A stretch of DNA of 64,000 nt, taken from the NCBI RefSeq assembly GCF_905475465.1, contig NC_062248.1:7812001-7876000 (forward strand). Direction: 5' to 3'. This stretch comes from Pieris napi (taxonomy: Eukaryota > Arthropoda > Insecta > Lepidoptera > Pieridae). The translations under genes were made by a program, and so were the position numbers. Shown one piece after another: positions 1-10,800 of the stretch. Below the pieces are notes generated by a model, which saw nothing but the letters and a program-made list of their open reading frames with translations, was not told the DNA's origin and made no database searches. Positions within the stretch are counted from its first letter, which is position 1; each line of letters starts with the position of its first letter.

Positions 1-304
1 AGCTGACCGTACTTAAAGGCCTCACAAATTATACGACCAAAATCATGACAGGCTTCCAAGTTAGAAACCAAATCAATGTCGTATTTGGTCACATTACTCC
101 TTTTGGCTAAGTTTCTATGGACATCTTAGTTGTTGTGGCTATTAACCATAGACGTGGTCATCTAGTGTGTGATGTTGCTTCGACTTTAAGTTATTTTTAA
201 AATATTTACACTTCTGTTGTTGTCTTTAAAAAAGACGAGAGGTATCAAATAAGTGAAACATTTTGGCAACTGTTAAAAAAATTAAGTACTAAATTATTAT
301 TTAC
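1..304. other. AT-rich sequence, no gene seen
   Basis: No open frame or splice-flanked exon is recognisable here. It lies just beyond the stop of the hAT transposase relic that reads leftward from about 570, so it may be the rest of that transposon's 3' side; I see no terminal repeat that would prove it. Confidence 0.4.
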
Positions 305-570
305 TTATACAAAAGGCATTTTTCTTGCTTTGGCGTTATTAAAATTTTCCACAATTTTTCCAAATTTAATAGCTTGTAAAAAGTCACTTTTCCGACGGCA
401 GAGTGTGGAGCGCAAGTAACTTTTTACTCTTTTAAGTGCTGAAAAAGACCTTTCGCCGCTGCAATTGGTCACTCATTGTCAAAATTTTTTTAATATTATC
501 TCCACATTCGGGAGCATATCTGAAATATTAAAACTTTTTATTAACTGCAACAGACCCTTTGGGGTTCTGG
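305..570 (-). pseudogene. hAT transposase C-terminus relic
   Basis: Reading the minus strand from about 570 to a TAA at 305-307 gives the typical end of a hAT-superfamily transposase: a stretch resembling 'ISDMLPNVEI', then the hallmark 'CSGERSFSALKRVKSYLRST' of the C-terminal dimerisation region, then a short tail ending in 'KARKMPFV'. Around 470-490 (inside the stretch between the two motifs) an in-frame TGA and a frame change break the reading, so it is dead. Sequence up to about 1300 on the same strand is probably the older, more decayed upstream part, but I could not read a convincing domain there. The family call rests on the dimerisation motif, which is quite specific; the element's ends were not found. 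Confidence 0.72.
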
Positions 571-1409
571 CAGAAATATAGGCCTTGGTGTCAGATTTTA
601 AAAACTGCCAAATAGACGCATTCTTCTGCAAAGCGCCCTACGAAGCGAAATTTTTTTACAACCATTATTTAAAAAGCGTTAAATTAACATTATAAATAAT
701 GGAGATAGAGTTCTGGGAGTCAGGAGTTTTTTATTAGAAATTTCCTCCTCTTTCAGAACCTTTTTTTGAAATTTCTTAAACATTAATAGTTTATTAAATA
801 TTGGCAAAAAACAAAATGCCATTTTTTTTCATCTTTAATTGTTTATGACGTTTGCAATTTTTTATGTGCTAATACACGCTTTTGGCACATTTTTCTAGAC
901 GTCATTCCGGATCCAATGAGCTATCGCATATATTTTTAAGAGCAGTATCTCTATTTTGTACCATTTTCAACTTGTCGACTAGACTACTTCGCATCTCTTG
1001 ATTGCCTCTGATTCAAAAAATTTAAACTCTTTTTCGTCACGCAACGTATTAAGATAAGCAATGTCTCATAAAGAGTAATACGTCAAATAAATCATCAGAA
1101 CTTGCTTGTAGCTGTGTACTAACGATTTGAAACTTTACGAGCACAGAGTTCCAAAGGCACAAAATATTTTGATCTCTTTACTTTGATTTTTTTCGAGTTT
1201 TTGAGAAATTTTTATTACCATCGATACTAAAATTTGCCATCTGCTTGTAGATCCAGTTCACAGTTTATTTAGTGCTTTGTGTCGGTCTAGTTGAAATATG
1301 CAGGAGGTGATGCTAGCGAAGACACGATTTCGGTGCGCCCGCGCCCCCCTAGATCGTCGCGTCCTAGGCTGCAGCCTAATTAGCCTAAGGGTTAATCAGG
1401 CCCTGTGTG
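571..1409. other. Degraded AT-rich DNA
   Basis: Possible decayed upstream part of the hAT transposase on the minus strand, with stops in all frames. A short GC-rich patch near 1325-1380 has no recognisable function. No conserved gene is seen. Confidence 0.35.
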
Positions 1410-3841
1410 TTGGCTTAGCTTAATCCCAAGTCCACGAAATCGACGACTTACCAAAAACTTTGACTATAAGCCTAACAAAAATAATGGCCTAAAATTTGCT
1501 TTACCATCATATCTTTTACTGGACTTTTTATTTTTGTCGGTTTTTAATGAACGGTGTTGCCATTTTGTATCGGAGTTCCATAGACTTTGGGAAAAATAGA
1601 ATTTGAATTCAAAGAAATTATAAATGATCTTGATAAATACCTATGAAATGCATGAAATAAAATAATTACACATTATTATGGTATTTATTGTTGTTTATTT
1701 ATATTATTTATGTAATTGTTCAAACCCCATTTTTGAGAAATCTTAAAAATAACTGGTGTGATTTTGTATATCACCTGGCAGCCCTGGCATATTATAGTGA
1801 CAACGCTGCCAATGGACTTTGTATCCGGCTAATAAATAAATTAAAAATAGTGACAACGAAATTCAAATTTCAAACTATAACCTAACCGATGTCTCTTGCA
1901 TCACATCTGTTTTTTTCGTTTCCCTGTATCTTCTACCATTTATTACCTGACCACCCTAAAAAATTTGAGATAGGAGTGGAACATATGAAATTAAAAAATC
2001 TGTTAGAAATAGAATTTCTTCAACAAAAATATAAATTAGTATTAGAAATTTTACAGTTAAAAAAAGAATCAGAAAATAAATGATTAAAATGAAACAAGTT
2101 TTGTTTTGATATTCTTTATTACCAAACAAATTACCTAGTTAAATTGTGCAATCACAGATTGCCGGAATGCTAGACCTGTAGGAGATCTTTCATTGTTTCT
2201 GTGTTACTCAACTTCTGCTGTCAGCAAGATCACCATCATCATAAGCATCCCCTCTCTGTATACCTATATTATGCAATACAGCACAAGCTATAATTATATA
2301 TAACTAGTATTTGTCAATTTTGACTGTAGTCCTAGCTGTAAACATGGAAATTTCCTTTTTCACACTCCGAAAAACCTTTCAAAAATATGCCTAGTTCTTA
2401 TTTGAGAATAATTATAAATATTGTCAGCTCTTGTCATTGGATTTAAAAGTGTTGTTAACATGAAGTTAACTGCTTGATAACCGCTGTCACCTACTAAGAC
2501 AGGCATTTTCTAAATATCCTGCTGTCGTGTGAACTGCCAGGCCACCTAGTCACTATAGCCAATATTTCCATATCAGGCCCTATTATTGCTTGCACATTTA
2601 CAGAAAATTACCCTTTTTTATTTCTGTATGCTTCAGAGTGAGCAATACCTTTGGGTCTATTAATTTTTATATGGGTGCAGTCAATAGCTCTGATTATACT
2701 GTTTAGGTCATGGTGAGTATTAGATCTTCCTAATTATTCAAACTTCCTTTTGGCTGTGTTCCTATTTCTTGGAAAATTTACAAATCTAGGAAGTAATTTA
2801 CTCAACTCTGCAGAGACTTTAATTATAATTAAACAGACTGTAGATTGGTTTATGCTGTTCAGATCACCACACACCATCTGAAATGTCAATGAATTATTAT
2901 TAGTTACATATATGTTATGTTTCTGAAAGTCAGAAGACAAATGTCTTCAACATATTATGTATTTAAAATCATTTGAGAATACATAGGTATAATATTCAAA
3001 TCGAAAAACCATACATATTTTTGAATACAATATTACCTGAAAACATCCAGTTGCATTTTTATGCCTTAATGCAATAAGTATTTGCAATTGCGGTAGGTTT
3101 GGCGATCCTCTGTTGTTATAAGGTTGCAAGTTTGTAATGATCAGCGGCAGGATCACATTTAATACCGTGTATTTCAAAATACGGTTCCTTCTTTTGAATT
3201 CATTCTCACCATACAGGATGGAAGGATTTTGGTTGTATTCGTTCCGAACATATACAACACTTTAGGCAAAATTTTCAATTGTTGATATTTGATACAAATG
3301 CTCTGTTGCTGTTGTCAAAACAATGCGATCCGTTCTACGTAACAAAATTATTGTCATCTTTAAATAATTAATACACTTTCTAAAGATACTCGTAATTTTC
3401 TAGTTATTGCAATAATAAAATAAATGAATACATAAATAACAATAAATTGAAGATATATGTGTACCGTTTTAGATGCTTAAATATTTGTTATTGTTTACTT
3501 TTTAAAAGGATAATAAAGAAAGTATTGCATGAAATGAAACATCAATTTGTATTTTGACATTTGCTGTCTTAGCTTGGGCTTAGCTTAATCTCACCGTTAA
3601 AATGTCTATAAATACGAAATCATAGTTTAACCTTAGTGTACACTAAGCAAAGTTTTTCGTAAGGTAAGTCTGAGCAAAGTCCAAGTGCGCACTATAGATC
3701 TCACCCTTAGCTTGGGCTTAGCTTAATCTCACCGTTAAAATGTCTAATACGAAATCATAGTTTAACCTTAGTGTACACTAAGCAAAGTTTTTCGTAAGGT
3801 AAGTCTGAGCAAAGTCTAAGTGCGCACTATAGATCTCACCC
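1410..3841 (-). mobile_element. PIF/Harbinger element, copy A (defective)
   Basis: This about 2.3-kb unit is repeated, with some indels, as copy B immediately downstream; the shared homology starts at 1410 here and at 3926 in B. It carries a minus-strand HARBI1-type transposase relic. Its right end is present twice in tandem: a unit of roughly 135 bp at about 3570-3706 is repeated at 3708-3841, and both end in 'CTCACCC'. The outer left end found in copy B (3844-3925) is missing here, so copy A is truncated or was joined to B by recombination. Confidence 0.75.
2150..3250 (-). pseudogene. Harbinger (HARBI1-like) transposase, copy A
   Basis: Minus-strand reading begins with an N-terminal region (around 3250-3037) containing 'LQPYNNRGSP', then a probable intron (donor after 3037, acceptor before 2877), then 'MVCGDLNSINQSTV' and 'LPRFVNFPR', 'AIDCTHIKI' with the first catalytic Asp, 'WPGSSHDSRIF' with the second, and 'GDSGYQ' further on. 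This is the order of the DDE_4/HARBI1 nuclease family. It is broken: a TAA interrupts the frame just after 'RKFE' near 2735 (copy B has GAA at that codon), and more stops and shifts follow toward 2150. Family assignment is firm; activity is excluded. Confidence 0.8.
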
Positions 3842-3843
3842 TC

Positions 3844-5994
3844 AGGGTGAGACTTTGCTCTGACTTAACTATCGAGTTAAGACACAGTCGGTATTTATAG
3901 AGCAAACTGCGAATCTCGCCGAGTATTGGCTTAGCTTAATCCCAAGTCCACGAAATCGACGACTTACCAAAAACTTTGACTATAAGCCTAACAAAAATAA
4001 TGGCCTAAAATTTGCTTTACCATCATATCTTTTACTGGACTTTTTATTTTTGTCGGTTTTTAATGAACGGTGTTGCCATTTTGTATCGGAGTTCCGGAAA
4101 GTTCGGTTAGTTGGGAAAAATAGAATTTGAATTCAAAGAAATTATAAATGATCTTGATAAATACCTATGAAATGCATGAAATAAAATAATTACACATTAT
4201 TATGGTATTTATTGTTGTTTATTTATATTATTTATGTAATTGTTAAAACCCCATTTTTGAGAAATCTTAAAATAACTGGTGTGATTTTGTATGTCACCTG
4301 GCAGCCCTGGCAACATAACCTAACCGATGTCTCTCGCTTCACATCTGTTATTTTCGTTTCCCTGAATCTTCTAACATTTATTACCTGACCACCCTAAAAA
4401 ATTTGAGATAGGAGTGGAACATATGAAATTAAAAAATCTGTTAGAAATAAAATTTCTTCAACAAAAATATAAATTAGTATTAGAAATATGTATTACACTT
4501 AAAAAAAGAATCAGAAAATAAATGATTAAAATGAAACAAGTTTTGTTTTGATATTCTTTATTACCAAACAAATTACCTAGTTAAATTGTGCAATCACAGA
4601 TTGCCGGAATGCTAGACCTGTAGGAGATCTTTCATTGTTTCTGTGTTACTCAACTTCTGCTGTCAGCAAGATCACCATCATCATAAGCATCCCCTCTCTG
4701 TATACCTATATTATGCAATACAGCACAAGCTATAATTATATATAACTAGTATTTGTCAATTTTGACTGTAATCCTAGCTGTAAACATGGAAATTTCCTTT
4801 TTCACACTCCGAAAAACCTTTCAAAAATATGCCTAGTTCTTATTTGAGAATAATTATAAATATTGTCAGCTCTTGTCATTGGATTTAAAAGTGTTGTTAA
4901 CATGAAGTTAAGTGCTAGATAACCGCTGTCACCTACTAAGACAGGCATTTTCTAAATATCCTGCTGTCGTGTGAACTGCCAGGCCACCTAGTCACTATAG
5001 CAAATATTTCCATATCAGGCCCTATTATTGCTTGCACATTTACAGAAAATTACTCTTTTTTATTTCTGTATGCTTCAGAGTGAGCAATACCTTTGGGTCT
5101 ATTAATTTTTATATGGGTGCAGTCAATAGCTCTGATTATACTGTTTAGGTCATGGTGAGTATTAGATCTTCCTAATTCTTCAAACTTCCTTTTGGCTATG
5201 TTCATATTTCTTGGAAAATTTACAAATCTAGGAAGTAAAATCATTTGAGAATACATATTCTCAAATGATTTTAAATAAATATGTTACCTATGTAGGTATA
5301 ATATTCAAATCGAAAAACCATACATATTTATGAACACAATATTACCTGAAAACATCCAGTTGCATTTTTATGCCTTAATGCAATAAGTATTTGCAATTGC
5401 GGTAGGTTTGGCGATCCTCTGTTGTTATAAGGTTGCAAGTTTGTAATGATCAGCGTGTTTCAAAATACGGTTCCTTCTTTTGAATTCATTCTCACCGTAC
5501 AGGATGGAAGGATTTTGGTTGTATTCGTTCCGAACATATACAACACTTTAGGCAAAATTTTCAATTGTTGATATTTGATACAAGTGCTCTGTTGCTGTTG
5601 TCAAAACAATGCGATCCGTTCTACGTAACAAAATTATTGTCATCTTTAAATAATTAATACATTTTCTAAAGGTTACTCGTAAATTTCTAGTTATTGCAAT
5701 AATAAAATAAATAAATACATAAATAACAATAAATTGAAGATATATGTGTACCGTTTTAGATGTTTAAATATTTGTTATTGTTTACTTTTTAAAAGGATAA
5801 TAAAGAAAGTATTGCATGAAATGAAACATCAATTTGTATTTTGACATTTGCTGTCTTAGCTTGGGCTTAGCTTAATCTCACCGTTAAAATGTCTATAAAT
5901 ACGAAATCATAGTTTAACCTTAGTGTACCCTAAGCAAAGTTTTTCGTAAGGTAAGTCTGAGCAAAGTCCAAGTGCGCACTATAGATCTCACCCT
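3844..5994 (-). mobile_element. PIF/Harbinger element, copy B (defective)
   Basis: The most complete outline of the family in this window. The left end begins 'AGGGTGAGACTTTG' and the right end reads '...ATAGATCTCACCCT', giving a short terminal inverted repeat; a second, imperfect inverted pair lies just inside, where 'TAAGTCTGAGCAAAGTC' near 5952 mirrors 'GACTTTGCTCTGACTTA' near 3851. Relative to copy A it has lost about 165 bp of transposase and gained a local inverted duplication at the break (5237-5272). I could not define a clean 3-bp target duplication. Confidence 0.7.
4600..5500 (-). pseudogene. Harbinger transposase, copy B
   Basis: Same nuclease as copy A, read on the minus strand. 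The 'AIDCTHIKI' core is intact and the codon that is a stop in A is Glu here, but the segment encoding 'MVCGDLNSINQSTV' and its splice acceptor is deleted, and further frame breaks lie toward 4600. A and B therefore carry different disabling lesions and neither can make transposase. Confidence 0.78.
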
Positions 5995-6720
5995 AAGAAG
6001 TTTACATCATTTACGTTTTGAGTATTTTTTTTTAAATGATTTCTAAAAAAATTATATACTTTTTCAAAACCATTGCAATGTTTACAAGAGTATAATACTG
6101 TAAAATAATTTTGAATATAAAAAAGTAACTATTTATACCTTCATCCATACTTATATTTATTTTTTTTAGCAGTTTGAAATAACTTTAATTATTTTCAAAA
6201 TCTACGACTAAACAAATTTTTCAACAATAAATAATATTTACTAACGAAAATTTCGATAAATGCCAACTAAAAGAAAAACACTGGTAAATTTTCTGTCACT
6301 GTGTTGGTATTTATTGCGAGAAGCACGCGAGAGCATTCGTTTTGAGAGTGCTCAATTGTGCGAAGCGTTGCTGTAGTTGGAACATTCAACGTTGAGCATT
6401 ATGCCGCACAATGCGCTCTAGTGCTGTAATTGGAAAACGCACTTTAACAAGCTAAATTAACAGTAAAATATATAGTTTCATGTAAGAAGTTTACATCATT
6501 TACGTTTTGAGTATTTTTTTTAAAATGATTTCTAAAAAAATTATATACTTTTTCAAAACCATTGCAATGTTTACAAGAGTATAATCCTGTAAAATAAATT
6601 TGAATATAAAAAAGTAACTATTTATACCTTCATCCATACTTATATTTATTTTTTTAGCAGTTTGACATTTTCAAAATTTATTTTCAAAATCTACGACGAA
6701 ACAAATTTTTCAACAATTTT
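5995..6720. repeat. Direct repeat pair (about 230 bp each)
   Basis: Sequence starting 'AAGAAGTTTACATCATTTAC' at 5995 recurs at 6484 with a few substitutions and one-base indels; the copies run about 230 bp. The interval between them (6226-6483) contains several copies of GAGCATT/GAGTGCTC-like words. The first copy begins at the exact edge of Harbinger copy B. It may be a local duplication or the ends of an unrecognised element. Confidence 0.65.
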
Positions 6721-7433
6721 TGTACTTGCAATTTTTTCACATTACCTCAAAATTTAAGTGAAAAATTCAAAAAACCAAGTTTTTGGTTTTTTATTTATAA
6801 CTTTTTCAAAATAAAAATTTTTTCTACGAAAAAAAATTCTTAAATGATTGATTTCTTACCACATTCAAAACCTACTTAGTTCGTTAAGATACTACACGAG
6901 ACACCTCAGGGTAATTCTTGATCATAGATTATGATGAGAGAGTATGATAGATTTTATATTAAGCTCCTCCACATTTTTAAGAAACGTCGACAGTTACGAA
7001 ATACAAGTATGTACTATAATCCTATACAAATCACTGTAATGTGCTGCCACCGTCTCCAAATTAAAAAGATAATTGACAGTTCAATCACATTATACTTTTT
7101 AAAATATTTTCTTGTATTTTTTAAAGAATGGAAGTTATGTTTAGACAATTTTTTGACAAGGGCTTCTCGATAGATTTCCTTTCTCTGTGCGGTTACTATG
7201 CTAATTTGTATACTAAGTTCTAGTAGGTTTTTTATTCCAAAAATCCGATCGAACAAAAACATATTTTACTAGGGATCAATTTGAAGAAAATATTTGAATA
7301 TTATATTGATCAAGTTACAGACCATCAGATCAATTGCAATTAAAAACAATAAACTAAATAATAAAACCAGTCATGCTACAGACTTGACCTCACTGGATTT
7401 TTGAACTGTTTAGTCATATTTTTTTTTAAATAA
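6721..7433. other. No gene seen
   Basis: AT-rich sequence with only short chance open frames on both strands. The part above about 7300 may include the 3' UTR and downstream flank of the PNUTS gene, which reads leftward toward it. Confidence 0.4.
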
Positions 7434-7605
7434 TGGCACACGCCGGTGACATTTTGAGTCTAAGACGGTTTCCTGCATGTTTCTTTTGACCGTAGAGCGA
7501 GTTTTAAATGCGCACATAGACAAAGTCTATAAAGATGGACAGCCGGGGTTCGAACATAAGACGTTAGGTTTGAGAGGAGGGCGCTCAAGTCACTAGGGGT
7601 AACAT
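7434..7605 (-). repeat. tRNA-derived SINE fragment
   Basis: On the minus strand a B-box-like 'GTTCGAACCCCGGCTGT' is followed by 'CTATGTGCGCATTTAAAACT', 'GGAAACCGTCTTAGACTC' and 'GTCACCGGCGTGTG'. The same order of blocks is seen in the SINEs at 58950-59215 and 46460-46636, so this is a third, older copy. It is probably inside or just beyond the 3' UTR of PNUTS. Confidence 0.65.
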
Positions 7606-7835
7606 AACGCAGGCATAAGTAGAAATTTAAAGAAAAACATGAATATGAAGTTTTTTATGTACCTATATCATTATCATAAATAACAACCTCATTAATTTTA
7701 TGTACTTACAACTTTTTTTATCTAATCACTTATTACTACTTATTTACACAGGACAGTCTTTTATCTTTACAATAAAATAAAAAAATACATCTAGCTCTTA
7801 TTTACAAAAACAAATTTTATGATTATTTGTACAAC

Positions 7836-10800
7836 TTAAAATGGACAATTCACTCCTGGGTGCAAAAAAGTACAATTGTCACCTTGTCGACATGAGCCTT
7901 TTCTTTGAAAGTAAATACAAACAGTTTTACGTCCACCCCCGCGACCACCACGACCTCTTTGCGACATGTCCCAGTTCCCAGTAGCCGCCTTTCCTCGCCA
8001 ACCACCTGAGCCACGACCCCGCATAGCTCCACGGAAATTGTTTGGCCCGTTAAAACCATCGGGCCCAGGAGGACCTTGAGGTCCGCCCATATTAAAATCA
8101 ACTGGAAACATATTTTGTTGAATATTAAATCCATCAGGACCAACAGGGAACATAGGGTTTGGTGCTCCAAACATTTCTGGACCCATCATCATATTATCTG
8201 GAGGTACCATCATACCCGGTGGTAAGTTACCGGGTGGCATTGGTCCCGGTGGCATACCCGGGGTCGGCATTTGTCCAGGCATACCGTTTGGCATCATGGG
8301 TGGAACTCCATTAGGCCACTCACCGGGCATCATTGGGGGTCCTGCGAAACTAGGCATCCCTGGAAATTGTGGGCCTGGAAAGCCATTTGGGAACTGTGGT
8401 ATATTCGTTGGGAATAGTGGAGCGACATTTGTATTATTACTTGCCGTATTTGGAGGAGCATTACCTTTTGGCTCTGGCCATGGCATATTTCTAAAATCAC
8501 CCACATTATCCTGATTACCTGTAACATCCTCCAATGGTATTATTGTTGGTTCTGAGTATGTGTGCGTTTCAGGATCAGGCTCAAGAGGTGAATCAGGAAT
8601 CATTGACTTATAGAAGTATAGTGGCTGTAATGTTACCTTTTCCCTTAATGCTTGTATATCTTTTTCTTTACTATTTTTGCCATACTCAACTGGAGTTTGT
8701 CCTTCAGCATTTATTAAAACTAAAGGTTTCCAGCTAGTTTTCTCTTCCATAACATCGTCATTTATGAGATTTCTTGCCTTTTCGTATGCTTCTCTTTCAT
8801 GTATTCTGTCCAAGTATTTCATATCCGTAAAAGTTTTCGTGACATTTACCCTTTCTGTTTCATCTAGTTCAAAGAACTGCACCTCTTCCAATTCTGAATC
8901 TGGTTTCCATTTGATGCTCTTTTTGGGACCTTTTCTTTTGTGATAACAAAGGACACCTTTCAAACCATCTACTGTTAATGTATGTGGTTCATCAGTCTCC
9001 ATTTTACTATCACTACTTGTAACTGTAGAGCTTTCGGTGTCTTCCGATGTTTTTTCCTTCGCCTTATCTTCATTATCCAAGGTATCTTGATAAAACTTAG
9101 GGGGTACTGACTTGCCCTCACTGCTTGGACTCGTTATGGTTGGTGTGTGGGGAGGTGATCCATCATTTGCATTGCCATCCTTAGAACCGCTCGTGCGTCG
9201 TTTTCTTTTCTTTGGTTCTTTCTTGTTTGTTGCAGAAGCATTCAAAGCATCCATGAACATATCACTCTCTTGTAAAACCATGGCTGTAAAAAAAAAGTTG
9301 GTAATTAAAACATTATAATCTCATTATATAATTACTCTTAACTGTATAAATTAATGTACACATAACACAAACATCGAAGTTAAATAATCATTATTTTTCA
9401 ATGTAAATCTAAAATGTATAAAAGCGGGCTATATAAAATATACGATGTTACCAATGCGTAACAACTACCTTTAATAGTTGTAAATGGTAAGACTTAGTTT
9501 GGATTGGATACTTGGATTAAACTCGGCAGTTTAATCCAAGTTCATACTTGTATTTTTAATAAATATATATCAGTATAGCAGAGTCAAGAACTAAAAGGGG
9601 TAAAATATTAAATTTTAACTGGTCGATCGGACGGACGTATTGCGTAATTTGTATGTAAGCATTCTTAACGCGAGCATTAACGTTTACTAGTTTAAATCTG
9701 TTAAAATAATACAAGTGGTAATTTTGAAAATCGGATGAGCAGTTTATGTATTACTTTTTTTTTACTAAAATTTGTAACACATTCTAGTATTGCGTTGAAG
9801 TCACAAATATATTAATCATGAAACAGCGCTTATCTGATCTAAAAAAACGGACTATCTTCGAAAGTACTATGTATATTGTATCTAAGACCACGTCGAAATT
9901 TGAACATCCGTTATAATTAGTATTAATTTGTGATGCCGATGATAGGATAGCCGATTTATGAGAACATAACGTTAACGTGCTTCTTACTAAAGGCGGCAAA
10001 TCTTTTGATATCGTTTGTTCGTACGCGCTAGGCAAGAACTACTGCACAAATTCTATAGTTTTGTAAAAGATAACATTAACATGTGCCACCTTAAGGAATT
10101 ATAGTATCCATGTATTATTCACTAAAAAAACAAACAGTGAAATCAATAACTGTATTAATTTGAAAGAGAGATTAACGTGTAACCTTTTCGGTTAAATTAT
10201 AGATATTAAAATAATTTCTATGTTTAGTCAATTTTTTTTTAAATTTATTGAAAACCATATAATATTATACGTATATATGCATATGCCGCATGGCTGTCTT
10301 TCATAAGCTTATCAGAAAAATAAGTGAGAATTCCTGTAAACAAGTAGTCATTACTTGTCCTCAGTTTATACTGGTTCTGGTTTATTCCATAGTTTCGTTA
10401 CTGTTAGGCATTACAATACATAGGCAATACTAAATAAGTCTTGTCGGAAGTTTATGATCAGTACTACACAATTATCTTAATTACCCAAAAGCGACTTTTC
10501 TCGTAGTTGATATTCGACTAATAATTAGTTTATCCTAAATCTTTTCTACTCAAATTTTATGTATGTAATATGTTATGCATCAAGTGTTCGAAATTTAAAA
10601 GTGGTTACAGAAATGTTATAAAATAAATTAAACTTTATAACGAGATTAGTTCCAAAAAAAAACAGTAGTCTTCTAATCTTCAAATTCAATAATGATGTTA
10701 TTAATAAAGACATCTGATCTTATACATCATGTGCATTATTGTTCTTACATTTAGACGATCTCGTAAGATAAATAACAATATGCTTAAAAATTGCATATTT

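Noticed and set aside
1688..2083. Two small plus-strand frames in Harbinger copy A
   Set aside because: AT-rich chance frames on the strand opposite the transposase; not kept in copy B.
7540..7570. GGTTCGAAC B-box suggesting a tRNA
   Set aside because: Neighbouring blocks match the SINE family at 58950; no acceptor stem can be formed.
8296..8943. Plus-strand frames across the PNUTS last exon
   Set aside because: They are shadows of the Pro/Met/Gly-rich and acidic parts of the minus-strand exon; no family features.
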